Assembly: GCF_007993755.1 (NCBI RefSeq)
Contig: NZ_CP042467.1
Span: forward strand, 496,001 to 560,000
Origin: Microvenator marinus
Lineage (GTDB): Bacteria > Myxococcota_A > Bradymonadia > Bradymonadales > Bradymonadaceae
Direction of reading: 5' to 3'
Length of the DNA: 64,000 bases
Numbering within the stretch: position 1 is the first letter of the stretch; the number at the start of each line of letters is the position of its first letter. The translations under genes and the position numbers were made by a program. The notes under the pieces were generated by a model. That model worked only from the letters and a program-made list of their open reading frames with translations, ran no database searches and was not told the origin of the DNA. Positions 25,508 to 33,959 of this stretch are shown here, piece by piece.

Positions 25508-26980
25508 TCATAGTCGCACGGGTCTGAGGGGCTTTCGGGGAACTAAGAGCGGCAGGATGGCTGCTCCTGACAAACCCAATACCAACGAAACCAGGGGTGA
25601 GAATGTGGCGGCCAGAGTCCAGAGTACGGCCGTGTAAATGGGTAGGAAACCCACGACTCGCTCGGCCCTTGAAAAACGCTCAGCCAAGATTTGCACAGCC
25701 GCCATAAACACAGGCCCCAGAAGCCCAGTCGTCACAACCAAAGCCTCTCTCTCCGTGGAGAGCGAAAAGATAAACGCCGCACCCACAAAAGCCGGCACGT
25801 ATCTCACCCAGAGAGCCCCGATCGCGGCAAATCTCGCGAAAACTTCGGCCTCATAAAAGACGGGGAGGTTTCTAGAATGGTGCGGACCCACAACTTCCGC
25901 AAACGCGAACCTCCAGGGGTTTCCGAGCGCGAAAATCACCGTGGGAGCAGCCACGAACACCCATGTGGGAAGCGGAGCCCAAAGAAAATCAACGGCCAGT
26001 ACAAGGCTGAACCCGGTCGTCATCATCGAACGCCCCAAGACGCCAAGACGCCAGGTCTGAATCCAAAGCCTTCGGTAGGTAAGTCGAGCCCATTCGGGCA
26101 CGTACTTTTCCATAAACTGGGCTTCAAACTCCGACTTCTGATGTTCAGCATGAAGACTGACAGCGGATGAATCCGCTTCGTTGAACCAAGCGCTGACAAG
26201 GTAGTAGCGCTTATGACACTCTTTCCATGCGAGTAGGAGCCCCAGCACGGAGAGGGTTCCCACCACCGAAATTCCAAGCTGAAACGCCCTTGTGAGCTTT
26301 TGCGCGACCAACACATCGCCGAGGGCGAGTTGGAGCAAGAGAAGGGCGACAAGGGAGACGGCCAGGGCTGCTCCCGGGGCATAGATGAAACCCGCCCCCG
26401 ACGAGCCGTAAGCATCTCCGGGTAGTCGCACGCCATCGGGGGAGCCAAACTGCGACCCGAGCCACATCAAGGTTCCAAAGGTCAGCCAAGACGAAAAGAG
26501 CGCGCCCAGGACCACCAGTGTGACCGTAAGTCCCCCCAGCATCAGGTTGACTCCGAAGATGGGCCAGAAGATTGCGGATGCGCACAAGCCGAGGATCAAA
26601 CTCTCCGAAGAGATCACGATCAGCCGCTCCAAAAAGATCTCACTTCCGCTGAAGGGCAGGGCGCGCAGTGCACGGATATCATCTCGCCGAAAGAGAGCCT
26701 CCATGACTCGAAATGAGATGGCGGAGCTCAAGAGGGCGGCGATCCAAAACGCCACTTCAAGTGCGACTCTGCCTTCGGATTTCGCGTCACGCAGCCCTGG
26801 TGCCCACGTGTCGACAGGCACGGCCAAAAAACTCTCCTGAAAGTGAACGCCTGTGGCTACAAGCAGGCTCACAATCACGAGCCCCCCGAGCAGCTTGAAC
26901 ACCGAGATGCCTGCACCGTTGATGTCGATGCTTCTCTTGAGTTGAATGCGCTTGAGAGAGAGTAAAATTCGGAGAGACAT
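25508..26980 (-). CDS. Multi-pass membrane protein, putative ABC-2 permease
   Basis: The 490-residue protein consists mostly of hydrophobic segments (about ten to twelve by eye) separated by short loops, with a larger hydrophilic loop near the middle. It belongs beside the ATP-binding protein encoded immediately downstream, and together they would form an ABC-2 type exporter. ATG 26980 shares one base with the purM stop (TAATG) and has no separate ribosome binding site, so translation is likely coupled to purM. The coding frame remains open upstream inside purM, but that part looks out of frame with real protein. No substrate can be proposed from the sequence. Confidence 0.75.
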   Translation of the reverse strand: MSLRILLSLKRIQLKRSIDINGAGISVFKLLGGLVIVSLLVATGVHFQESFLAVPVDTWAPGLRDAKSEGRVALEVAFWIAALLSSAISFRVMEALFRRDDIRALRALPFSGSEIFLERLIVISSESLILGLCASAIFWPIFGVNLMLGGLTVTLVVLGALFSSWLTFGTLMWLGSQFGSPDGVRLPGDAYGSSGAGFIYAPGAALAVSLVALLLLQLALGDVLVAQKLTRAFQLGISVVGTLSVLGLLLAWKECHKRYYLVSAWFNEADSSAVSLHAEHQKSEFEAQFMEKYVPEWARLTYRRLWIQTWRLGVLGRSMMTTGFSLVLAVDFLWAPLPTWVFVAAPTVIFALGNPWRFAFAEVVGPHHSRNLPVFYEAEVFARFAAIGALWVRYVPAFVGAAFIFSLSTEREALVVTTGLLGPVFMAAVQILAERFSRAERVVGFLPIYTAVLWTLAATFSPLVSLVLGLSGAAILPLLVPRKPLRPVRL

Positions 26981-28011
26981 TAGAAAACGATTCCGGCTTC
27001 GGTAGTGACGACCCCAATGCGAGACGCTCGATACCCGGTTTGCTCCAGCTGACTCATGACGGCATCCACATTGGCAGCTGGTACCGCGAGGATCATGCCG
27101 ATCCCCATATTGAAAATGTTCATGCACTCTTCACGCGAAAGCCCCGCTTTTTTGACGATGAACTCGATCACCGCGGGAACTTCCCACGTCTGGTCGATGC
27201 GCGCGCCAAATCCCTCGGGTAGGGCGCGTGGCAGGTTCTCTTCGATACCGCCCCCCGTGATATGAGCCGCAGAATGAATCAATCCACCGATAGCGCGAAT
27301 GGCGCGCGAATAGATAACGGTGGGCTCAAGCAGCGCCTCTCCAAGGGTTCCCTCACCGAAGGGTTGGGAAAGTGAGAGTTGATGTTCGGCGATTATCTTT
27401 CGGATAAGGCTGTAGCCGTTGCTGTGAAAGCCGCTCGACGCGAGCCCGATCAGGACGTCTGATTCCTTCACTCGCTCGGGCCCCAGCATCATTGAGCGCT
27501 CAACCACACCCACACAAAAGCCAGCGACATCGTAATCGCCGTCGGCGTAAAAGCCCGGCATCTCGGCGGTCTCGCCGCCCACAAGCGCGCAACCCGCTTC
27601 AACACAACCCTTTGAAATGCCGCTTACGATGGACTCAGCCTGCGACGGGTCAAGGCACCCAGTCGCGAGATAATCTAGAAAAAAAAGCGGCTCGGCGCCG
27701 GTCACCACAATGTCGTTGACGCACATGGCCACGCAATCGATGCCGATCGTGTCATTCTTGCCCATCTCAATGGCGAGTTTGAGCTTGGTACCCACCCCAT
27801 CGGTCCCTGAGACCAGAACAGGGTCATTGAGCTGCACGCCCGCGTCTTTCAAAGAGAAGAGTGCCCCGAAGCCACCGATTCCCGAGAGCACTCCAGAGCG
27901 GTGTGTATCGTGGACAAGTTTTCGATATCGTCCTACGGTTTCCTGCGCTGCGCCGAGGCTCACGCCCGCTTCTTCATATGAGGCTGCTCGAGTTTTGGAC
28001 TTGTCGCTCAT
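26980..28011 (-). CDS. purM: Phosphoribosylformylglycinamidine cyclo-ligase
   Basis: PurM (AIR synthetase) closes the imidazole ring in purine synthesis, turning FGAM into AIR with ATP. The protein starts with the family's Y-x-x-A-G-V-x-L-x-A stretch, then shows G-I-G-G-F-G-A-L-F, G-T-D-G-V-G-T-K-L, D-C-V-A-M-C-V-N-D and G-G-E-T-A-E-M-P-G-F-Y. At 343 residues it is full length. AAAGGAG lies seven bases before the ATG. It leads a minus-strand operon with a putative ABC exporter and is transcribed divergently from the glycosyltransferase at 28055. Confidence 0.96.
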   Translation of the reverse strand: MSDKSKTRAASYEEAGVSLGAAQETVGRYRKLVHDTHRSGVLSGIGGFGALFSLKDAGVQLNDPVLVSGTDGVGTKLKLAIEMGKNDTIGIDCVAMCVNDIVVTGAEPLFFLDYLATGCLDPSQAESIVSGISKGCVEAGCALVGGETAEMPGFYADGDYDVAGFCVGVVERSMMLGPERVKESDVLIGLASSGFHSNGYSLIRKIIAEHQLSLSQPFGEGTLGEALLEPTVIYSRAIRAIGGLIHSAAHITGGGIEENLPRALPEGFGARIDQTWEVPAVIEFIVKKAGLSREECMNIFNMGIGMILAVPAANVDAVMSQLEQTGYRASRIGVVTTEAGIVF

Positions 28012-28054
28012 TTGGCACTCCTTTCAGCCCCATCTCTCTAACAAAGGCATCGAG

Positions 28055-28831
28055 ATGTCGCGACCAAAATCATCTTCTCCCTCACTCGCCAACGGCGGCG
28101 TGTGGTGGCCTCAACGCCGCGACATGGTGCCTCCACAAGACCTGAAGGTAGATGTCGTCATTCCAGCGCTCAATGAAGAAAAGAGTATCGGTTTGGTCCT
28201 CGACGCTATCCCAAAGGGCTGGGTTAGACGCGTCATCGTCGTGGACAACGGAAGCACGGATGAGACGGCTCAGAAGGCGAAGGATGCTGGCGCCGAGGTC
28301 ATCTTTGAAAGTCGAAAGGGATATGGTTCGGCCTGCCTCGCTGGCCTTGCATTCGCGCGCCTCAATCCCCCAGATATCGTCGTCTTCTTAGACGCGGACT
28401 TCAGCGATAATCCCGCCGAGCTACCAAGACTCATCGAACCTATCCTGGTCCGCGATGCGGAGATGGTGATCGGCTCGAGAACCATCGGACCCAGACAACG
28501 GGGGGCGCTCCTTCCACAAGCGGTCATGGGCAACAAGCTCGCGTGTACTCTGGTGGAGTTTCTATTCGACTACCATTTTTCGGATCTCGGCCCGTTTCGT
28601 GCCATCACCTGGGAAGCCTTAGAACGAATGAGCATGCGCGATCCCGACTTCGGCTGGACCGTAGAAATGCAGGTTAAGGCAGCCCGCCTCAAGATCCCAT
28701 CGGTCGAGGTGCCAGTCAGCTACAAGAAGAGGGTAGGGACCTCAAAAATTACCGGCACCGTCAAAGGCACGGTGCTCGCCGGATACAAGATCCTTTATAC
28801 GATTTTCGCGCACGCTGTGGACGACGAATGA
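28055..28831 (+). CDS. Family 2 glycosyltransferase
   Basis: The 258-residue protein has the GT-A fold motifs of dolichyl-phosphate-mannose-synthase-like enzymes: V-V-I-P-A-L-N-E-E, V-D-N-G-S-T-D-E-T, F-L-D-A-D-F-S-D-N-P and E-M-V-I-G-S-R. It would transfer a sugar from a nucleotide donor to a lipid or polyol acceptor; the substrates cannot be told. There are no C-terminal membrane helices. ATG 28055 is chosen because AAAGG lies seven bases upstream and earlier in-frame starts fall inside the divergent purM gene. It overlaps the next gene by ATGA, and the pair probably acts in one pathway. Confidence 0.88.
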   Translation: MSRPKSSSPSLANGGVWWPQRRDMVPPQDLKVDVVIPALNEEKSIGLVLDAIPKGWVRRVIVVDNGSTDETAQKAKDAGAEVIFESRKGYGSACLAGLAFARLNPPDIVVFLDADFSDNPAELPRLIEPILVRDAEMVIGSRTIGPRQRGALLPQAVMGNKLACTLVEFLFDYHFSDLGPFRAITWEALERMSMRDPDFGWTVEMQVKAARLKIPSVEVPVSYKKRVGTSKITGTVKGTVLAGYKILYTIFAHAVDDE

Positions 28832-29508
28832 AAGAAGTCGTGGTTTTTGCAAAAGCGCCCGTACCGGGAAAGGTTAAAACTCGCCTCGCTGCGACGGTCG
28901 GTCCTGATACCGCCGCTAAAGGGCACCGAGCATTTATCTCAGACCTTCTCACAATGCTCGGTGGTTTGGACGCCAAGACTGTGCTTGCGGTTGGGTCGAA
29001 GGCTGACCTTGACCACGACGCATTTCAAAACCTGGGAGACGTAGAGATCGTGGTGCAGCCAGAAGGTGATCTTGGAGAGAGACTCTCGGAGATCACTCGA
29101 TTGAGATTTGACGGCGGTGCTTCCAGAGTGCTCCTGATTGGTACCGATAGCCCGACCCTCGGTCGACTCCAGATTGAAAATGCGTTCGACGCACTCCAAA
29201 CGCACGAGGTAGCCCTCGGTCCAACTTTCGATGGTGGCTACTATCTATTGGGGTTGAAGAAATTCAACGAGCATCTTTTTAAGGGCATTCCGTGGTCGAC
29301 TTCGGAGGTGGCGAATGCCACTCTCGATGCCCTCATCAACCAAGAATTGAGTGTTCAAATTCTTGAGTATTGGTACGATGTGGATACAAATGAAGACTTA
29401 AGATTTCTTAGGTTTCAACTTAAGGCGTTTCTGTGCGATGATTCTCGCACGGAGCCTTTACCTCAGGCCACAATCGCGTGGCTTAATGAGCTTGATCAAA
29501 GGCATTAG
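28828..29508 (+). CDS. TIGR04282/DUF2064-family glycosyltransferase-like protein
   Basis: The 226-residue protein matches the nucleotidyl/glycosyl-transferase-like family typified by the N-terminal V-V-V-F-A-K-A-P-V-P-G-K-V-K-T-R-L, followed by L-I-G-T-D-S-P-T-L and L-G-P-T-F-D-G-G-Y-Y-L-L-G. Members are often found next to a family 2 glycosyltransferase, as here, and some are linked to arsenosugar synthesis; no arsenic-related gene is visible in the window, so that role is not claimed. Start and stop overlap with the upstream gene (ATGA) point to co-translation. Confidence 0.87.
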   Translation: MKEVVVFAKAPVPGKVKTRLAATVGPDTAAKGHRAFISDLLTMLGGLDAKTVLAVGSKADLDHDAFQNLGDVEIVVQPEGDLGERLSEITRLRFDGGASRVLLIGTDSPTLGRLQIENAFDALQTHEVALGPTFDGGYYLLGLKKFNEHLFKGIPWSTSEVANATLDALINQELSVQILEYWYDVDTNEDLRFLRFQLKAFLCDDSRTEPLPQATIAWLNELDQRH

Positions 29509-29529
29509 TTTTTCTGAGCGAGGTGTGCA

Positions 29530-30168
29530 TTGGCGACGAAAGGCAAGGATTCAGAAAAGGGCGTTACTTCTTGTGCGGCCGGTACTGTTCTCTTTAAAGA
29601 GGGTGAAACAGGCACGAAGATGTACGTCATAAAGTCTGGGCGCATTCGGATGTCCAAACGCGTTTTCGATACCGACGTTACAGTGGAAGAGCTTGGTGCC
29701 GGTGATTTTTGCGGCGAGATTGCGCTGCTGAACGAACAACCTCGGCCGACCACCGCTACGGTATTGGCGGACGCCACGGTGATTCAAGTTGACGCCGCAC
29801 AGTTCGAAAACATGATTCGAAGCAATTCGGACATCGCTGTCAGAATGCTCAAGAAGATGTCTCAGCGACTTATTCAGTCACAGTTTCGGCTCTCAAACTT
29901 TGCGCTCAGGACCACAAAAGGCCGACTTCTCCACCAGCTTCGCGCTGAATCTAGCGTCGCTGGAGGAAAGCCCTCTCCAATTCCAGACAACCTTGTGGAT
30001 GTTCTGGGACTGGAACTTGGCGAGATCAAGGTCCTGCTTTCCGAGTTCGTCAAAGACGACCTCATCAGCATCGATAAGCGCGGGTTCTTCACCATTACCG
30101 ACCCTGTGGCGTTCGATCGGTATCTGAAATATCTCGAACTCAACGACCACTTCGAATTCAGAAATTAG
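29530..30168 (+). CDS. Crp/Fnr-like cyclic-nucleotide-binding protein with atypical DNA-binding helix
   Basis: The 212-residue protein has a cyclic-nucleotide-binding beta-roll at about residues 15-125, including the phosphate cassette F-C-G-E-I-A-L-L-N-E-Q-P-R. A long dimer helix and a winged-helix-like C-terminal domain follow. In that domain the recognition helix reads L-G-L-E-L-G-E-I-K-V-L-L, without the Arg-Glu pattern of Crp. It may therefore bind a different site, or no DNA. TTG 29530 is supported by GAGG six bases upstream; no good ATG lies near. It follows the sugar-transferase pair by 21 bases and precedes folC by ten. Confidence 0.82.
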   Translation: MATKGKDSEKGVTSCAAGTVLFKEGETGTKMYVIKSGRIRMSKRVFDTDVTVEELGAGDFCGEIALLNEQPRPTTATVLADATVIQVDAAQFENMIRSNSDIAVRMLKKMSQRLIQSQFRLSNFALRTTKGRLLHQLRAESSVAGGKPSPIPDNLVDVLGLELGEIKVLLSEFVKDDLISIDKRGFFTITDPVAFDRYLKYLELNDHFEFRN

Positions 30169-30178
30169 GTTCAAAGTA

Positions 30179-31381
30179 ATGGCCGACCCTTGGCGTGCGT
30201 TTTCAACTCGCCTCTTCGACCAGAACCTCTTTGCCGTCAAATTGGGCCTCCAAAACATGCGACTGGCGCTCGACTTGGAAGGTTCTCCAGACAAGGCGCA
30301 AGCTGCAATCGTGGTGGGTGGAACCAACGGAAAGGGTTCGGTTTCTGCACTTCTCTCCAATATTTTGGAGGCCCATGGGCTTAAGTGCGGACTCTACACC
30401 AGTCCCCACCTCATCGAAGTCCGTGAACGCTTCAGAATCAATGGTGCGCCGGTATCTCGTGAACAAACCATGCGGGTGGGAAAGCAATTGCTGCAAAAGT
30501 ACGGCCGGCCCGACGCGACGCCCTGTCTGACGTTTTTTGAACTCACCACATTGATGGCAGCCAAGATCTTTGAAGAAGAGAAGGTGGATGTCGCGATCTG
30601 GGAGGTTGGACTTGGCGGAAGACTAGATGCGGTAAACACCATCGAGCCAGCTCTTACCGTGATTACGACGATTGGACTCGACCATCAGGAATACCTCGGA
30701 AACACAATCCCGCTGATATCGCTCGAGAAGGCTGCACTCGCCCGCAAGGGCATACCGACGCTGATTGGCAGACAGGACCACGAGGACGCGCGACAGACGC
30801 TCCTTGAAGCCATTCCGGACGCCATAGAAGTGCCATGGGTCGAAGACGAAGCAGATTTTAGACAACGCCATATCTCAACCGCCACGCTCGCTGCGCAAAC
30901 CTATTTGGGCGACCGGTTTGATGCCGAAAAAGCTCAGAGTGCGGTGTTACGAACGCGATGGCGTGGCAGACTAGAATCCTTGGAAATCAACGGAGCCACC
31001 TGGCTCATCGATGGGGCACACAATATTGACGGTGCTCGCCATTTTGCCGCTTTCATGCGGCACTACGAGCCAGATACCTTCTTGATTGGTGCGATGAAGG
31101 ACAAGGACCTCGAAGGCGTCTTTGGATGGCTGAAGAGGCCGCCTTTCGAGTCAATCCCCATCGTCAGCGCCACGCTGAAGACACAACGCAGCGCTCAAAG
31201 CGACCAGATAAGGTCCACACTCGACCGAGCCATACACTTCGAGTCTTTGGAAGAAGCCCTCGAAGAGATTCGAGAGAACGGCTTCGGAAAGATTGCGGCG
31301 TTCGGGTCGCTCTACCTTGTCGGTGAGCTATTGATGGAATTGGGTTTGAGTTCGGAAGACCTGACGACATGGAAGGACTAA
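30179..31381 (+). CDS. folC: Folylpolyglutamate synthase / dihydrofolate synthase
   Basis: FolC adds glutamate residues to folate (and to dihydropteroate in bifunctional members), using ATP. The P-loop G-G-T-N-G-K-G-S-V lies near residues 47-55, with T-S-P-H-L at 75-79 region, E-V-G-L-G-G-R-L-D-A and G-L-D-H-Q-E-Y-L-G in the Mur-ligase-like core. The C-terminal domain has D-G-A-H-N. The protein is 400 residues, normal for the family. The stop codon TAA at 31379-31381 abuts the stop of the opposite small gene with no intervening base. Confidence 0.94.
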   Translation: MADPWRAFSTRLFDQNLFAVKLGLQNMRLALDLEGSPDKAQAAIVVGGTNGKGSVSALLSNILEAHGLKCGLYTSPHLIEVRERFRINGAPVSREQTMRVGKQLLQKYGRPDATPCLTFFELTTLMAAKIFEEEKVDVAIWEVGLGGRLDAVNTIEPALTVITTIGLDHQEYLGNTIPLISLEKAALARKGIPTLIGRQDHEDARQTLLEAIPDAIEVPWVEDEADFRQRHISTATLAAQTYLGDRFDAEKAQSAVLRTRWRGRLESLEINGATWLIDGAHNIDGARHFAAFMRHYEPDTFLIGAMKDKDLEGVFGWLKRPPFESIPIVSATLKTQRSAQSDQIRSTLDRAIHFESLEEALEEIRENGFGKIAAFGSLYLVGELLMELGLSSEDLTTWKD

Positions 31382-31594
31382 CTAGGGTGTGCCAACCACC
31401 TCGATCCCGAGATTTCGACACGTAAAGAGAAAGACCTCAAGTTCCGCCTCACCAAAATGTTCGGGGGGAAGCGCCTGAGAAATCTCCGTCCAGCTCAAAG
31501 TACCTTGCTCGATCCCTTGGCGCAGGAGTTCACGCTTTCGGCCGTGAAAGTCATCATCATCTGGCATTTCAAAGGTCTCGTCGGGTTGCATCAT
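31382..31594 (-). CDS. Stand-alone sigma70 region 1.1-like protein
   Basis: The 70-residue protein resembles the N-terminal region 1.1 of primary sigma factors: a helix with R-K-R-E-L-L-R-Q-G, then G-T-L-S-W-T-E-I-S-Q-A-L-P, and ending R-N-L-G-I-E-V-V. In RpoD that region occupies the DNA channel and blocks free sigma from promoters. Here it stands alone, behind an acidic tail (D-D-D-D near the start), with no other sigma domain. It could act as an RNA polymerase or sigma modulator (inference). ATG 31594 or 31591 follow GGAG; a TTG at 31642 is less likely. It is preceded by the terminator of the gene above. Confidence 0.72.
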   Translation of the reverse strand: MMQPDETFEMPDDDDFHGRKRELLRQGIEQGTLSWTEISQALPPEHFGEAELEVFLFTCRNLGIEVVGTP

Positions 31595-31664
31595 AAGCTC
31601 CAATCTCGCCCTTTGGATGCTTCGTGGCGCCCGTGGATTCAAGTAGTGCCAAAAAGCGCAAGAA

Positions 31665-31697
31665 CAAAAAAGCCACCCAGGTTGGCTGGGTGGCTTT
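31665..31697 (-). terminator. Intrinsic terminator of the lipoprotein gene 31719-33770
   Basis: AGCCACCCAG (31671-31680) and CTGGGTGGCT (31686-31695) form a perfect 10-bp stem with a 5-base loop. On the minus strand the hairpin is followed by a run of T (A-run 31666-31671 on the plus strand). It sits 22 bases beyond the stop codon at 31719. Confidence 0.85.
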
Positions 31698-31718
31698 AGG
31701 ATTGGGGAAAGTCAGATC

Positions 31719-33770
31719 TTAGAATCCGGTTCTGTTTCCGCTGAAGGTACCGTCAGTCTCAATGATCGTGTCTTGAGAGATACGGATCTTCACGTCCCAC
31801 TCACAGAGCATCGAGTCGGTTCCGAGACCGTCAATGTATGGAAGTGGCTTGCCGATCCAAGCTCCGGTGTACGCCTCTGGCTCGACGAGCTTACATGGCG
31901 TGCCAGTTGGCGTAGCGAGAAGGAAATTGTCTTCGCCAGAGATCGTGAGGTTTTCCGTCAGGAATTCACGAATTCCATCGGACGCCGATTCAAGCAGACT
32001 TTCGCAAAGGTTACGTGCAATCGTTTCAACGCTGCTGCCGATGTTATCGACCATAAAGTCCGCAAACCCCTGACATCCAGTTGTTCCACCTGGAAGCACC
32101 AACAAGAGGAGTTCGTTCAACGCCGCCTCCAATGAGGTCACAGTCGGTCCAAAGATCGAAGGAAGTACCACTTGTTCGATGATTCCCAAAATGAGTACAC
32201 CGTAGTTCAGTGCCAGTGTGTGCTCATTGATAATCAAACCAAAGCCGGTTTCACCCTCACCAGTAAGCGGAACCACAGTTCCTGTGAAAGAGCCCTCCAC
32301 AACGGACGAGGTTGCACCGAGGTCAGTCGCGCTGAATGTTCTCTCGCGACAAGCAGCTGGAGCCGAGGATGCACAATCACCTGTCCAATAGACAATGATA
32401 TCCTCCCAAACCTGCTTACCAGGGCGGTTGCCGTCTTGGTCAGCATTCAAGAGGCCAACCACTGTGTTGGTTTCCGTGTCCAGTGTTGGATCAGGCTCAC
32501 GCTCAATCCGAATGATGCCGTTCACCCTGAACTCTTGGAGTGACTCGTAGATATCAGCGGTAATGTCGATTCCACCCTTCACCCAATCTGGCGCGTTGTT
32601 TTCGATCCATGTTGCAAAGAATTCGTTGAGCGCGTCTCTCCCAAGGTTCTGAATCAAACTGTTGCCCAAGAAGGATTCAATTGCTCCTTTGAGAGTTCCG
32701 AGGATGCCGTCATCTGGTAGGAAGTCTACGATCAACCCGATGATTCCAGTGTCTCCACTGCCTTCTCCCAAGATAAAGCTCGCCGGGTCTGTAGCGAGAC
32801 GGCCGATGAGATCGATGGCCAAGCAGACTCCGCTTGGAAGCACACCAGCGTAGCCGCCATTCGGCTGCGGATCACAAATGGCGTCCGTGATGCTGAAGGT
32901 GTGGGTCACATCAAAGGATCCTTTCAAACGCGGAAGATGGTCCTCAAGTCGAACGATGACGTTGACCGAGTTGCCGTTCTCGATTGGAGGATTGGAATCT
33001 GTGCAACCAAAAGCGAGTTCTACTTCGCCGTCATCTCGAGACATCGCTTGAGCTGCCACGTTGAAAGATTGTCCGTTGCTCAAGCCTGGGAAGACCACGA
33101 GAGGCAAGGTTCCGTCTACGCTGGCAACACCATTCGCGGTGTACTCGGCAGTCAACACAGGATTGGTGGAAGCGTCGTCATCTCTTTCTCGTGCGATATC
33201 CTCTCGGATTGCGTCGCAGCTATCTTCAGCCTTGTACAAGAAGACTTTGATATCTCTAAGGGATGCCGTTCCAGCGTGCTCGAAAGTCACCGAGTAACTA
33301 GCTGAGTCTTTAGGCTGTACACCGGCGACAAACTTAATTGGAGCAACTGACGTATCGCCAGGAAGTGACACAATCACTTCAGCCGCACCTGTGGCTTGTC
33401 CAGCTCGAATCTCGACTTGAGCAACACCGTCGGAATTCGTCTGCGCAGAGGCGGCGTTAAGTGAGGTGCCTACCGCCAGACCGACACTGAGTTCATAACG
33501 AACAGCCGCGCCAACAACGGGTGCACCGTTGCCATCAATGACGCGAACCTGAAGCGGGGCAGAGGAGTTGAAGGTCACGTCGACCTGACAGTTTACCTGT
33601 CCTGCACACTGGCCCGTGTGTTGAAGTTTCGACCCCATGGGAATCGGAACATCCACACCCGGAGGTGTGGTCATGTTATTGGGAGATGTGCCGACGGTAT
33701 CGTCACCACAGGCGGCTCCGAAGAGCAGCAAACTTGCGACTAATGCGCTTGAAAGGCGAGAAATTGACAT
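31719..33770 (-). CDS. Large lipoprotein with Ig-like region (paralogue of the gene at 894-2657)
   Basis: The 683-residue protein has a lipoprotein signal with G-A-A-C21, an Asn/Thr/Pro linker and an Ig-like segment at about residues 65-150 (V-V-G-A-A-V-R-Y-E-L-S, then G-V-A-Q-V-E-I). The long C-terminal part is of unknown fold. It parallels the lipoprotein at 894-2657 in order of motifs: V-F-L-Y-K-x-x-x-S-C-D, then Y-W followed by a Cys pair, then H-T-L-A-L-N-Y-G and conserved Cys residues near the end. AGGAG lies seven bases before the ATG. A terminator follows. Function unknown; a surface-exposed protein is likely. Confidence 0.72.
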   Translation of the reverse strand: MSISRLSSALVASLLLFGAACGDDTVGTSPNNMTTPPGVDVPIPMGSKLQHTGQCAGQVNCQVDVTFNSSAPLQVRVIDGNGAPVVGAAVRYELSVGLAVGTSLNAASAQTNSDGVAQVEIRAGQATGAAEVIVSLPGDTSVAPIKFVAGVQPKDSASYSVTFEHAGTASLRDIKVFLYKAEDSCDAIREDIARERDDDASTNPVLTAEYTANGVASVDGTLPLVVFPGLSNGQSFNVAAQAMSRDDGEVELAFGCTDSNPPIENGNSVNVIVRLEDHLPRLKGSFDVTHTFSITDAICDPQPNGGYAGVLPSGVCLAIDLIGRLATDPASFILGEGSGDTGIIGLIVDFLPDDGILGTLKGAIESFLGNSLIQNLGRDALNEFFATWIENNAPDWVKGGIDITADIYESLQEFRVNGIIRIEREPDPTLDTETNTVVGLLNADQDGNRPGKQVWEDIIVYWTGDCASSAPAACRERTFSATDLGATSSVVEGSFTGTVVPLTGEGETGFGLIINEHTLALNYGVLILGIIEQVVLPSIFGPTVTSLEAALNELLLLVLPGGTTGCQGFADFMVDNIGSSVETIARNLCESLLESASDGIREFLTENLTISGEDNFLLATPTGTPCKLVEPEAYTGAWIGKPLPYIDGLGTDSMLCEWDVKIRISQDTIIETDGTFSGNRTGF

Positions 33771-33839
33771 CCTAACTCCTACCCATTTGTGTCTTTGGGT
33801 AAATCCAAATCTTTTTACCGTTACGAATTTGACCTTAAT

Positions 33840-33869
33840 AAGCTACACCGAGGCGGCATCTCGGGTCAA
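33840..33869 (-). promoter_or_regulatory. Candidate promoter of the lipoprotein gene 31719-33770
   Basis: Reading the minus strand, TTGACC (33864-33869) is followed by an 18-base spacer and TAGCTT (33840-33845). The -35 is good (five of six) and the -10 is weak. It lies about 70 bases from the ATG, close to the oppositely directed promoter at 33885. Confidence 0.35.
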
Positions 33870-33884
33870 GGTTTCCCCCCTTTC

Positions 33885-33912
33885 TTGACACCCCTTTGCT
33901 CCGTGTTAGCAT
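33885..33912 (+). promoter_or_regulatory. Promoter of the CpoB-like gene
   Basis: Consensus TTGACA (33885-33890), a 16-base spacer and TAGCAT (33907-33912, four of six) precede the ATG at 33960. The calculated transcript start near 33919 leaves a 40-base leader that contains the AGGA ribosome binding site. Confidence 0.65.
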
Positions 33913-33959
33913 CGGCTTCGAATTGGTTCCCAACTCTAAGACTCATCGTAGGAAACGAC

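Noticed and set aside
27710-28054. Frame open upstream of the glycosyltransferase at 28055, across the divergent purM gene
   Set aside because: It lies antisense to purM, lacks a ribosome binding site and shows no glycosyltransferase pattern before 28055.
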